64,000 bases of DNA, from positions 1 through 64,000 of the IMG/VR virus record IMGVR_UViG_3300025401_000028; one strand, given 5' to 3'. Position 1 is the stretch's first letter; each line of letters begins with the position of its first letter. A program made the translations under genes and the position numbers. This DNA is from a virus. Shown here in pieces: positions 47,113-54,737 of the stretch. A model generated the notes under the pieces. That model searched no databases and had not been told where the DNA came from. It saw nothing but the letters and a program-made list of their open reading frames with translations.

Positions 47113-48004
47113 TTAATATCTTTGTCAACTGTTTAGAAATTGGAAGAGCTATTGATTTGTTTATCAAATTTATAGATTTATTTGCTTCGTTTAAATCATT
47201 TTCATAATCATATATGTAAACTGGATCCCAATAACTTGCTTCTATAGCTGGAATATTATTAGCCACAGAAGCAACTGCTGTAAATGCTACATTACTTAAA
47301 CTTGCATTACCGAATAGATAACTACTACCAGTAATTATAACAGTACTATTTGGATAAAGAGTTCCAGAAACATTATTAATTAATACTGATGTACTATTAG
47401 ATGTTACAACCTGCCCTTTACCTGTATGACTAGTATCAAAATTAATCGTTACGATTTCACCTTCTATAAATTTCGAAACGCCATTAGCATAAACTCCATT
47501 CGCGCTATAATTTATAATTGAATTGGTATTAATTGTAGTATCGATTTGTATTCTAGAATAACTGAAAATATTACCTTGATTATCGTAATACGGTTGATAG
47601 AATTTATAAAGACTCGGGTCTAATGCATTATAATTCGAAACACTAATTGTTCCAGGACTATTATACCAATTATTTCTATAAAACATAACACTATTTTGTA
47701 ATACAGGAATAGAAGTATTATATTTTGTTGTTAAATGTTTATTAAAATCTGAAGAAGAAAGATACCACTGATAGTATGGATCGATAATACCATTAGTAAG
47801 ATACATCAACCAACTTATATATTGATCAGAATAATAATGATCTGCAATTTGATCTGGTCTTTGACCTTGAACAACATCAAAAGCATAATATAAATTAGGT
47901 GAATTCTTTGGCGTATTATATACTATTGCTCGTTCCATAATATTGATTACGGTGGTGTTCGCATAATTTATAATGGGAAATTTTACAAAATATCTTTCAG
48001 CCAT
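47105..48004 (-). CDS. gp53: Baseplate wedge gp53
   Basis: This 299-residue protein is larger than T4 gp53 (196 residues). The N-terminal half has the gp53 pattern: RYFVKFPIINYANTTVINIM, DVVQGQRPDQIADHYYSDQY and ISWLMYLTNGIIDPYYQWYL, a LysM-like region. An inserted beta segment (about 175-250, FIEGEIVTINFDTSHTGKGQ) lengthens it before the conserved WDPVYIYDYENDLNEANKSI end. gp53 locks wedges together. Confidence 0.88.
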   Translation of the reverse strand: MAERYFVKFPIINYANTTVINIMERAIVYNTPKNSPNLYYAFDVVQGQRPDQIADHYYSDQYISWLMYLTNGIIDPYYQWYLSSSDFNKHLTTKYNTSIPVLQNSVMFYRNNWYNSPGTISVSNYNALDPSLYKFYQPYYDNQGNIFSYSRIQIDTTINTNSIINYSANGVYANGVSKFIEGEIVTINFDTSHTGKGQVVTSNSTSVLINNVSGTLYPNSTVIITGSSYLFGNASLSNVAFTAVASVANNIPAIEASYWDPVYIYDYENDLNEANKSINLINKSIALPISKQLTKILNG

Positions 48005-48031
48005 TTTTTTATTTACCTATTATTTTGACTA

Positions 48032-49057
48032 TTAAAACCCAGCTCTTGCGGCTTGTGAAATAGGTGCAGGAGCTGATGGTTGAATTGAACTAGATGTAGG
48101 ACTAGGTGCAGAAACAGATTGATCTAAATTAGTAGAATTTGGCGAAAGAATATTATCTCTCAACCAATATTCGATTTCTTGTAGATCAACTCTAAAATCA
48201 ATTATTGTTGGTGCATTTGTTCCATGGAAAAAAGAAGGAACGCCACCACCAGCATAATTAACACTTATATTTGTAATAGCGCATGGTTTAAATTGGTAAA
48301 GGTAATAGCTTGGTGTTAATGTAATCAAAGCTAAATTTGGGTAGGATAAAAATACACCTTTAGTTCCAGGCTGTAGTGCTGGCAAAGCATTTATTTTAAA
48401 TGTTTGAATAATTGCTACTATAGCATTTGATTCTTGTGGCGTTCTTGGTGCAAATCTCCAACTAAAAGAATGCGTTTTAAAAGTCGGTGATTTGAATAAC
48501 ATAGTTAAAAATGGATTTTGAGCAAGACCAAGTAATTGGTAACCTTGATCTGTTAAATTACCACTTATTCCTAGAGCATTAGTTATTTTATTTGTTGCTA
48601 AATCTACAAGATTAACGGCTGCGCCAGCTAATCCACCAATAGCTGCAGATTTTACTACACTTGCTAGACTAGCATTACCGCCACCTTGTTGATATTCTTG
48701 TAGCCCATTTTCAATTGCTGCACCGACAACAGGATCAGAGCTGGTTCCTTCCCAAGTAATACTTTGGCTGTCTAACAAATTTACAGGAATAGGAAGTTGT
48801 ACGCCACCAACTCTTGGAAATGATGGTTGATCTAATATAGAACGTCTTTGATATTTTACGAATTGAAAATTGATATTGTAATTTTGTGGAAGATCCATAG
48901 GATATCTCATTTGCTGACCGCCAGCAAACGCAGCTGGAGATCCAGGAGGAGCGTTAAATACAGAGCTTACAAAATTTGTAACACCAGCCGCAGCATCTCC
49001 TATAACATTTTCACCGTTATAAACTAAAGCACTTGCAGCCATCGAAAGTAAAGACAT
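48032..49057 (-). CDS. gp48: Baseplate tube cap gp48-like protein
   Basis: This 341-residue protein has a variable N-terminus, then QMRYPMDLPQNYNINFQFVK and YQRRSILDQ. The C-terminal half has tube-like beta segments SFSWRFAPRTPQESNAIVAI, ITLTPSYYLYQFKPCAITNI and VNYAGGGVPSFFHGTNAPTI, then DFRVDLQEIEYWLRD. That end matches tube/tube-cap folds that start tail tube polymerisation (T4 gp48/gp54). I prefer gp48 because a second tube-like protein (gp54-like) is at 50145. Confidence 0.68.
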   Translation of the reverse strand: MSLLSMAASALVYNGENVIGDAAAGVTNFVSSVFNAPPGSPAAFAGGQQMRYPMDLPQNYNINFQFVKYQRRSILDQPSFPRVGGVQLPIPVNLLDSQSITWEGTSSDPVVGAAIENGLQEYQQGGGNASLASVVKSAAIGGLAGAAVNLVDLATNKITNALGISGNLTDQGYQLLGLAQNPFLTMLFKSPTFKTHSFSWRFAPRTPQESNAIVAIIQTFKINALPALQPGTKGVFLSYPNLALITLTPSYYLYQFKPCAITNISVNYAGGGVPSFFHGTNAPTIIDFRVDLQEIEYWLRDNILSPNSTNLDQSVSAPSPTSSSIQPSAPAPISQAARAGF

Positions 49058-49067
49058 ATGAATTTCC

Positions 49068-49075
49068 TATAAATA
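49068..49075 (+). promoter_or_regulatory. Late promoter for the plus-strand operon
   Basis: An exact TATAAATA on the plus strand, ending 27 bases before the gp4 ATG, lies in the divergent gap between gp48 and gp4. Confidence 0.7.
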
Positions 49076-49084
49076 CTTTATTAT

Positions 49085-49092
49085 TATTTAGT
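49085..49092 (-). promoter_or_regulatory. Possible late promoter variant before gp48
   Basis: ACTAAATA on the minus strand, 28 bases before the gp48 ATG. It lies in the divergent gap and is the same octamer as before gp25. Confidence 0.3.
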
Positions 49093-49102
49093 GAGAATTT
49101 GT

Positions 49103-49543
49103 ATGGCTTACAAAGGCACATTTCGTCCAAAAAAACCAAATAAATATGATGGAAATCCATCAAACATTATTTATCGATCTAGATGGGAATTAGTATGTAT
49201 GATGCGTTTTGATGATGACCCAAACGTAATTAAATGGTCGTCAGAAGAAGTTATTGTTCCTTATCGTTCTCCGATTGACGGTAAAATTCATCGTTATTTT
49301 CCTGATTTTATCGTAAAGATAAAAAACAAACAAGGTTTAATTGAAACAAAAATGATTGAGATTAAACCATATGCTCAAACTAAACCACCTGAGAAACAAA
49401 GTAATATAACAAGAAGATATCTTAATGAAGTAGCTACTTGGGGTAAAAACGATGCGAAATGGAAAGCTGCTGCTTCATATTGTTCTGATCGTAAATGGAC
49501 TTTCCATGTATTAACCGAAAGAGAATTAGGACTTAACTTTTAA
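49103..49543 (+). CDS. gp4: Head completion protein gp4 (TnsA-like nuclease fold)
   Basis: I choose the ATG at 49103, six bases after a GAGA ribosome binding site, over the in-frame GTG at 49091. The 146-residue product has YRSRWELVCMMRFDDDPNVI, WSSEEVIVPYRSPIDGK, RYFPDFIVKIK and MIEIKPYAQT. PDF and EIK give a PD-(D/E)xK nuclease pattern, as noted for the T4 gp4 head-completion family. The protein completes packaged heads before tail joining. It is the first gene of the plus-strand operon. Confidence 0.92.
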   Translation: MAYKGTFRPKKPNKYDGNPSNIIYRSRWELVCMMRFDDDPNVIKWSSEEVIVPYRSPIDGKIHRYFPDFIVKIKNKQGLIETKMIEIKPYAQTKPPEKQSNITRRYLNEVATWGKNDAKWKAAASYCSDRKWTFHVLTERELGLNF

Positions 49544-50145
49544 TGGCATACATTTTTCAACAAATTGCTGATAATGCGACGATAAAATACTATTCAGAAA
49601 ATCAAACAGAACAATCTTCACGTGAATGGTATCGTAATGCAGCATCAAATTTTAAAACAGTTAATACTGTTAGGTTGATGAATGATAAACAAAATATCGT
49701 AAGTAAACTTGATATCAATTCAATCGGAAAAATGTATATGTTTTTCTACGACCCAAAAATGAAAGCAACTCTTCCATATTATGACACATTTCCCTTAGTA
49801 TTTCCAATAGATTTCAAAGAAAATGGTTTTTTAGGAATTAATCTTCATTATCTACCACCATATCTTCGTGCAAAGTTGATGGATAGTTTATACAACACCG
49901 TAAACAACACTAAATATGACAATAGTACAAAATTAAAAATTTCATATCAAATATTAAACAGTTCTTCGCAATTAAGTTACTTCAAACCTTGTTTAAAAAT
50001 GTATCTTTGGGATCATGTCGTTGGAAGTAATTACCTTAACGTCGAAACGAAAAATTGGGATGCCGCTTTAATGTTACCGACTGAAAGATTTAAGAAAGCA
50101 TCAAAAGAAACTGTGTTTAAAGATTCAGTAAGAGCAACAAGATAA
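49543..50145 (+). CDS. gp2: DNA end protector gp2-like protein
   Basis: This 200-residue protein overlaps gp4 as TAATG. It contains SREWYRNAASNFKTV, KMYMFFYDPKMKATLPYYDT, FPLVFPIDFKENGFLGINLH and YLPPYLRAKLMDSLY. This pattern is carried by the small head-completion/DNA-end-protector proteins of many T4-like phages. In T4 gp2 is next to gp4 and protects DNA ends from host exonuclease. The family name rests on recall of the pattern plus synteny. Confidence 0.65.
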   Translation: MAYIFQQIADNATIKYYSENQTEQSSREWYRNAASNFKTVNTVRLMNDKQNIVSKLDINSIGKMYMFFYDPKMKATLPYYDTFPLVFPIDFKENGFLGINLHYLPPYLRAKLMDSLYNTVNNTKYDNSTKLKISYQILNSSSQLSYFKPCLKMYLWDHVVGSNYLNVETKNWDAALMLPTERFKKASKETVFKDSVRATR

Positions 50146-50939
50146 TGCCAGCATTCAATATATCAGAATTTAAATCTAACATATCAGAATATGGTATTTT
50201 ACAGAACAATAAATTTTCTGTTTTTATTCCAATATCTCCGAATGTTTTAGTAAGCACATTTACAAATACATTAGATCCACTTTTTACTATTGATAGCATG
50301 AGAGCTTTACAGTTCCGTGCTGAAGCAGCTTCTGTTCCTGGATTTAGTTTACAAACTCAAGACGTACGTGTTCAGGGTACTGGCGTAAATCAAAAAATGC
50401 CGTTTAATGCATTGTTTCCAGATGTTAATGTTACGTTTCTTGCTGACAGTCGTGGAGATATTTACAAATATTTTTATTCTTGGTTTTCTAACATAATCGA
50501 TTTTACTGGTTCTAGTTTTTCATTTTTTCCTTCTCCTTCTTATTCAATCGGTTATAAATCAGATTATATTACAGATATATCAATATTAGTTTATGATAAT
50601 TTTGGTAATTTAACAAAACAAATTATCCTTTATGAAGCATATCCAGATTCTATTACCGAGATACCATTAGATTGGTCCGACAGAGATAGACCAATGAAAT
50701 TTACTGTAAAATTTGCGTATACTCGTTGGGGAATATATGGAATAAACAATATTGTTGGCGGTATCGTATCGGCTGCATCGAATTTCTTTTCTTCTGGTTT
50801 AAGTAGTAGTATTTTTGGAGGCAACGGAGAACCAGTTGGAGGTTCTTTAGTAACACAAACTGGAGCTACTGGTTCTTTTGGATTTGCTGATGTTCCTAAT
50901 GTTTCGTCAAATGGAACGAAAATACTTGGCACTGTATAA
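50145..50939 (+). CDS. gp54: Baseplate tube initiator gp54-like protein
   Basis: This 264-residue protein has a tail-tube-type fold: QFRAEAASVPGFSLQTQDVR, KMPFNALFPDVNVTFLADS, YKSDYITDISILVYDNFGN, LYEAYPDSITEIPLDWSDRD, and KFTVKFAYTRWG. It is larger than gp19, with a Gly/Ser-rich C-terminal extension. It probably forms the first tube ring at the baseplate (T4 gp54). The start overlaps the gp2 stop as TAATG. Confidence 0.62.
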   Translation: MPAFNISEFKSNISEYGILQNNKFSVFIPISPNVLVSTFTNTLDPLFTIDSMRALQFRAEAASVPGFSLQTQDVRVQGTGVNQKMPFNALFPDVNVTFLADSRGDIYKYFYSWFSNIIDFTGSSFSFFPSPSYSIGYKSDYITDISILVYDNFGNLTKQIILYEAYPDSITEIPLDWSDRDRPMKFTVKFAYTRWGIYGINNIVGGIVSAASNFFSSGLSSSIFGGNGEPVGGSLVTQTGATGSFGFADVPNVSSNGTKILGTV

Positions 50940-50961
50940 TTATTAACAATTGGAGTATATC

Positions 50962-51669
50962 ATGTTACCTAAAATTTCATTCCCTACTTTTACTATCGAA
51001 ATACCTTCTACTAAGAAAAAAGAAATGTTTAGACCGTTTCTTGTAAAAGAAGAAAAAATTCTTCTTATGGCTAAACTTTCAGAAAAAGACGAAGATATTT
51101 TAACAGCCATCAAACAAATTGTAAACAACTGTGCAGTTGATGAATTATTCGATGTTGACAATTTATCAATTTTTGATTTAGAATATTTGTTTATTAAAAT
51201 TCGTGCAGCTTCTGTTGAAGATATAGTAAAGGTAGCGTATAGGGATAATGAAGACAATAAAATTTATGATTTTGAAGTTAATCTTAATGATATTAAAATT
51301 AATTTTCCTGATAAAATAGAAAATAACATTAAAATTGGTGATGATACTGGAATTTTAATGAAATACCCCAATGCTTCTCTTTATGACGATAAAGAATTTT
51401 TAAATTCTGGTGACGATGCATTGTTTAATCTTATCATTAAATGTATTGATAAAATTTATGATGGCGAAGAAATGTATGATGTTAAAAGCTACAAAAAAGA
51501 AGATGTAGAAAATTTCTTAGAAAGTTTAGATGTTAAAACTTTTGAAAAAATTAAAAATTTTATGACCGACCAACCAAAAATGTCATATGATATCAAATAT
51601 ACTAATTCTAATGGCAAAGAAAGAACTATTAGTTTATCTTCGTTAACCGATTTTTTTACCTTACGCTGA
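50962..51669 (+). CDS. gp26: Baseplate hub / tail assembly protein gp26
   Basis: I choose the ATG at 50962, preceded by GGAG; the in-frame TTG at 50950 lies on top of that site. This 235-residue protein is in the T4 baseplate hub family, with FTIEIPSTKKKEMFRPFLVK, EEKILLMAKLSEK, QIVNNCAVDELFDVDNLSIF and DLEYLFIKIRAASVEDIVKV. The C-terminal region contains a slippery T-run three codons before the final Thr-Leu-Arg and stop, which can place ribosomes in the gp51 frame. It probably acts in hub and tape-measure assembly. Confidence 0.93.
   Translation: MLPKISFPTFTIEIPSTKKKEMFRPFLVKEEKILLMAKLSEKDEDILTAIKQIVNNCAVDELFDVDNLSIFDLEYLFIKIRAASVEDIVKVAYRDNEDNKIYDFEVNLNDIKINFPDKIENNIKIGDDTGILMKYPNASLYDDKEFLNSGDDALFNLIIKCIDKIYDGEEMYDVKSYKKEDVENFLESLDVKTFEKIKNFMTDQPKMSYDIKYTNSNGKERTISLSSLTDFFTLR
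51651..51657 (+). promoter_or_regulatory. Probable -1 ribosomal frameshift site joining gp26 and gp51
   Basis: Seven T residues are read in the gp26 frame as GAT-TTT-TTT-ACC. After a -1 slip both tRNAs still pair with TTT. The -1 frame then runs open from here through 51699 into gp51 and stops only at 51840-51842. A weak GAGT/ACTC stem at 51668-51681 is the only nearby structure I see. Confidence 0.6.
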
Positions 51670-51698
51670 GTCATAATACTCTACAAAATTATTATACT

Positions 51699-51842
51699 AT
51701 GATATTTTCATTGGCCCAGCACCATAAATATTCTATAACTGAAATTGAAAATTTATTTCCTTTCGAAAGAGATGTGTATTATGAAATGATTATGGATTAT
51801 CTCCAAGAAAAAGAAGAAAAGATGAAACAACAAAATGGCTAA
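51699..51842 (+). CDS. gp51: Baseplate hub assembly protein gp51-like (47 aa)
   Basis: A 47-codon frame from the ATG at 51699: FSLAQHHKYSITEIENLFPF, ERDVYYEMIMDYLQEK, then a Lys/Glu-rich end. Short proteins of this pattern follow gp26 in T4-like phages of marine bacteria and are annotated as gp51, the hub assembly factor. No Shine-Dalgarno sequence is visible before the ATG. The frame is open backwards to the slippery site at 51651-51657, so the natural product may be a gp26-gp51 fusion made by frameshifting. The stop lies 8 bases inside the holin gene. Confidence 0.65.
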   Translation: MIFSLAQHHKYSITEIENLFPFERDVYYEMIMDYLQEKEEKMKQQNG

Positions 51843-52341
51843 ATTTACGAACACTACAGCTGATGAAAATGCTCCTGATCCAGTAGCACCAACACCTGCG
51901 CCTGTTGTCCAGCCTTCCGTTGTTATCATAGACAATAATAATTCAACAAATAATAATTCGCAAAATCTACAAACCATGCAGTTAGCTACTGCACAAGCTC
52001 AATCACAGGCTTCTGTCGGTCTTGCGCAAACTTCTATTGATAAACAAATTATCGAAGAACAGTTAAGACAAGAAGAAGAGCATTGGGTAAAGGCATATTG
52101 GAGACCAGCAATGGGCTGGCTCTATATGATTATTTGTTTTATGGATTTCGTTGGATTTCCAATGGTAACAATATTTCTTCCAGTAATTTATAAAGGATTG
52201 GGAGTTCAATTTACATATACGCCATGGGTATCTTTAACATTATCCAATGGCGGTCTCATTCATCTTGCATTTGGTGGTATTCTTGGCGTTTCGGCATGGA
52301 CAAGAGGACAAGAAAAATTAGCAAAAGTAGGTAGCAACTAA
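51835..52341 (+). CDS. Holin of the three-TM gene-transfer-agent type
   Basis: This 168-residue protein has a Pro/Asn/Gln-rich soluble N-terminus (1-80). It then has WVKAYWRPAMGWLYMIICFM, DFVGFPMVTIFLPVIYKGLG, WVSLTLSNGGLIHLAFGGIL and GVSAWTRGQEK. That is the membrane pattern of the 'holin of 3TMs' family first named from gene-transfer agents. It probably controls release by permeabilising the inner membrane. It overlaps gp51 by 8 bases and the next gene by TAATG, an unusual place for a lysis gene, inside the tail operon. Confidence 0.7.
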   Translation: MAKFTNTTADENAPDPVAPTPAPVVQPSVVIIDNNNSTNNNSQNLQTMQLATAQAQSQASVGLAQTSIDKQIIEEQLRQEEEHWVKAYWRPAMGWLYMIICFMDFVGFPMVTIFLPVIYKGLGVQFTYTPWVSLTLSNGGLIHLAFGGILGVSAWTRGQEKLAKVGSN

Positions 52342-54737
52342 TGGCAGGTACAATCGAACTCAGCGAAAAAGCATTTCAACAGATGCTTAAAAAAATTGAA
52401 GAACAAGGTGGTGGCGCATCACATCTTCAAGAAAAACTTGCTGAGTTGAAAGATGCAGGTATCGCGAATGCAATCGCTAATTCCCCAGCAACTAAACAGT
52501 CAAATAAAATGTTGGCACAAGCTATCAGCGATGCTGTAGTTTCTGGATTATCAAAAACTTTATCTAATGTCATAAAAGAAAACAATAATCAAGAAAAACT
52601 TGAAAGATTAATTACACAAGACAAAGAAGAAATCGATACTCTTAATTCTAGTGTCGGTAATCTTACTGGGCAAATTATTACATCAAATATGTTGTTGACA
52701 GACATTTATAATGTATTAAAATCACAAAATGATTCTTTTAGAAATTTATCAACTCAATTAAAACAAAATAATAATGGAATAGGAAGTGCTATTTTAAATG
52801 GCATAGGAACAGCATTAGAATATATTGGTTTAAAATCGCTAATTAGTAAATTAACGAAATCGGGTGAAAAGGTTGGACTTAAAGCTGGCGAAACAATTGT
52901 TGAAGATGTCGGAAAAACAGCATCTAAAGCTGCACAAGATGCTGCTAAAGTAACAGAAAAAGCTGGATTAAAAGCTGGTGAAAAAACTGCCGAAGAATTA
53001 TTAAAAGCTGGCGAAACTGTAGCAAAAGATTCAGCAAAAATCGCGATTAACACTGAAAAAACTATCGGAAATAAAACTTATCGTTGGTTAGGTAATCAAT
53101 GGGCAGAAGTTACTGAGTCTGGTAAAGCTGGTAGAATCGCACCAAAAGATGTAGCTGAACAATTATCAAAAGAATTTCAAGGAGCTGCTAAGACCGCAGA
53201 AGAAGTAGCAGCAGTAACTGAAAAAACTAATCTTTTAAGAAAAGTAGGTAAAGGTGCAGCTAGTGCTGTCGAAAGTGTTGGAAAAGTAGTTAAATTTATT
53301 TTTCCTGCAAGAACTGTCATAAAAGAAGCAGTTAAAGAATCTTTTATTAAAAGAGGCTGGAAAATGTTTGTTAAAAAAATACCAATTATTGGTCTTGCTG
53401 CTGCAGGTGTTTTCGCATTTATGAGATGGGCTGAGGGAGATACTCGTGGAGCTGCAGCAGAAATAGCTAGTGGCGCAACAGCAATGATTCCTGGAATTGG
53501 TACGGCTGCTAGTGTTGCTATTGATATTAATTTGATTATAAGAGATGTAGTTAAATCCGCCACAGCAAAAATGGATCCTCCATTAGGTCCTAATGGAGAA
53601 GGATTAGATCTTTTCGATTTATACGGCATTTATTCTGAAGAACAAATAAGAGAATTTCTATCAACTATATTAGAAGAAATTAAAATTTTTCTTACTACTG
53701 ACCTTAATAGTAATTTTCCAAACTGGAAAAAGATGGATCAAGGTTTTTACGACGCCCAAAGAATAGATAGAGAAGGTGGCGGACGTGGATCTATTAATGA
53801 TTATAACAATCAGAAAAAAGAAGATATGGCTGGTGTTTATGCAGCTGCTGGAATGGATTTACCGCCCGATCTACAAACTAAAGATAATACTCCAGCAGCA
53901 TATAACAAATATACTGGAACAATTCGCAATGATGATTTCCGTAATCGTGGAGTTGGCGCTACTGATGCAACTGGTGGCACCAATATTACTGGAGGTGTTG
54001 GTGCTGGTACTTCAGTAAGAAAAGAAACACCATTTAAAACAGATAATGGTGGAATGATTCCAATCGGACAATACAAATCTTCCGTTAATAAAGTTATGAG
54101 TAAAGAAGTATACGAATATTTAAAATCTAAAGGACTTGATGATAATCATGCTATCGGTATGTTAGCAAATATCCAAGCTGAATCTAATTTCAACGCTGGT
54201 GCTGTTGGCGATAATGGAACATCTGGCGGTTTATTTCAACATCATGCTGGAAGATTTAAAAACATGGTTTCTGCTGCTGGACCAGATTGGCAGCATAATT
54301 GGAAAGGTCAAATTGATTATGCTCTTTCCGAACAAGATTCAAAAATGTTCTTAGGTATGAATTTCAAAACACCAGAAGAAGCATCTGCTTGGTTTACTTC
54401 TAAATGGGAAAGACCAAAAGATCCATCTGAAGCAACTAAAAGACTTGGTTTTGTTGATCAATTTAAAAAGATGTTTACTAGCAAAGATGCAACGAATGCG
54501 ACCGCTCCACAAAAAAGTGGTTCGGTTATGAATCAATCTTCGGCTGCAGTTGAAAATGGTGGTAATAAAAATAGCTTCGGGGCTGCATTAAACAATAATG
54601 GTGGCGGAGGCTCGACACCTCCGCCAGTTGGGGGACAAGGATCCAATCAAAAAGTTGCTGATGCTAGCAAAGTTAATGGACCAGTCGGTGCTCACGAACA
54701 TGACGTTAGAGATCTTCTAATGTCACAAGCTGCTTAA
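52341..54737 (+). CDS. gp29: Tape measure/hub protein (gp29-like) with tail lysozyme domain
   Basis: This 798-residue protein comes after gp26-gp51, the T4 neighbourhood of gp29. Residues 1-150 are coiled coil. Residues 165-330 are an Ala/Lys/Glu-rich helix with KAGEKTAEELLKAGETVA-type repeats. A hydrophobic segment (about 345-400, IPIIGLAAAGVFAFMRWAEG, ATAMIPGIGTAASVAIDIN) may cross the membrane at infection. Residues about 585-705 form a phage tail lysozyme domain (YLKSKGLDDNHAIGMLANIQ, AESNFNAGAVGDN, SGGLFQHHAGR) with a probable catalytic Glu near 613. It probably sets tail length and digests peptidoglycan at entry. Confidence 0.78.
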   Translation: MAGTIELSEKAFQQMLKKIEEQGGGASHLQEKLAELKDAGIANAIANSPATKQSNKMLAQAISDAVVSGLSKTLSNVIKENNNQEKLERLITQDKEEIDTLNSSVGNLTGQIITSNMLLTDIYNVLKSQNDSFRNLSTQLKQNNNGIGSAILNGIGTALEYIGLKSLISKLTKSGEKVGLKAGETIVEDVGKTASKAAQDAAKVTEKAGLKAGEKTAEELLKAGETVAKDSAKIAINTEKTIGNKTYRWLGNQWAEVTESGKAGRIAPKDVAEQLSKEFQGAAKTAEEVAAVTEKTNLLRKVGKGAASAVESVGKVVKFIFPARTVIKEAVKESFIKRGWKMFVKKIPIIGLAAAGVFAFMRWAEGDTRGAAAEIASGATAMIPGIGTAASVAIDINLIIRDVVKSATAKMDPPLGPNGEGLDLFDLYGIYSEEQIREFLSTILEEIKIFLTTDLNSNFPNWKKMDQGFYDAQRIDREGGGRGSINDYNNQKKEDMAGVYAAAGMDLPPDLQTKDNTPAAYNKYTGTIRNDDFRNRGVGATDATGGTNITGGVGAGTSVRKETPFKTDNGGMIPIGQYKSSVNKVMSKEVYEYLKSKGLDDNHAIGMLANIQAESNFNAGAVGDNGTSGGLFQHHAGRFKNMVSAAGPDWQHNWKGQIDYALSEQDSKMFLGMNFKTPEEASAWFTSKWERPKDPSEATKRLGFVDQFKKMFTSKDATNATAPQKSGSVMNQSSAAVENGGNKNSFGAALNNNGGGGSTPPPVGGQGSNQKVADASKVNGPVGAHEHDVRDLLMSQAA

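Noticed and set aside
51712-51719. CATAAATA on the plus strand inside gp51 as a holin promoter
   Set aside because: It lies 116 bases before the holin ATG, far outside the spacing of the other late elements.
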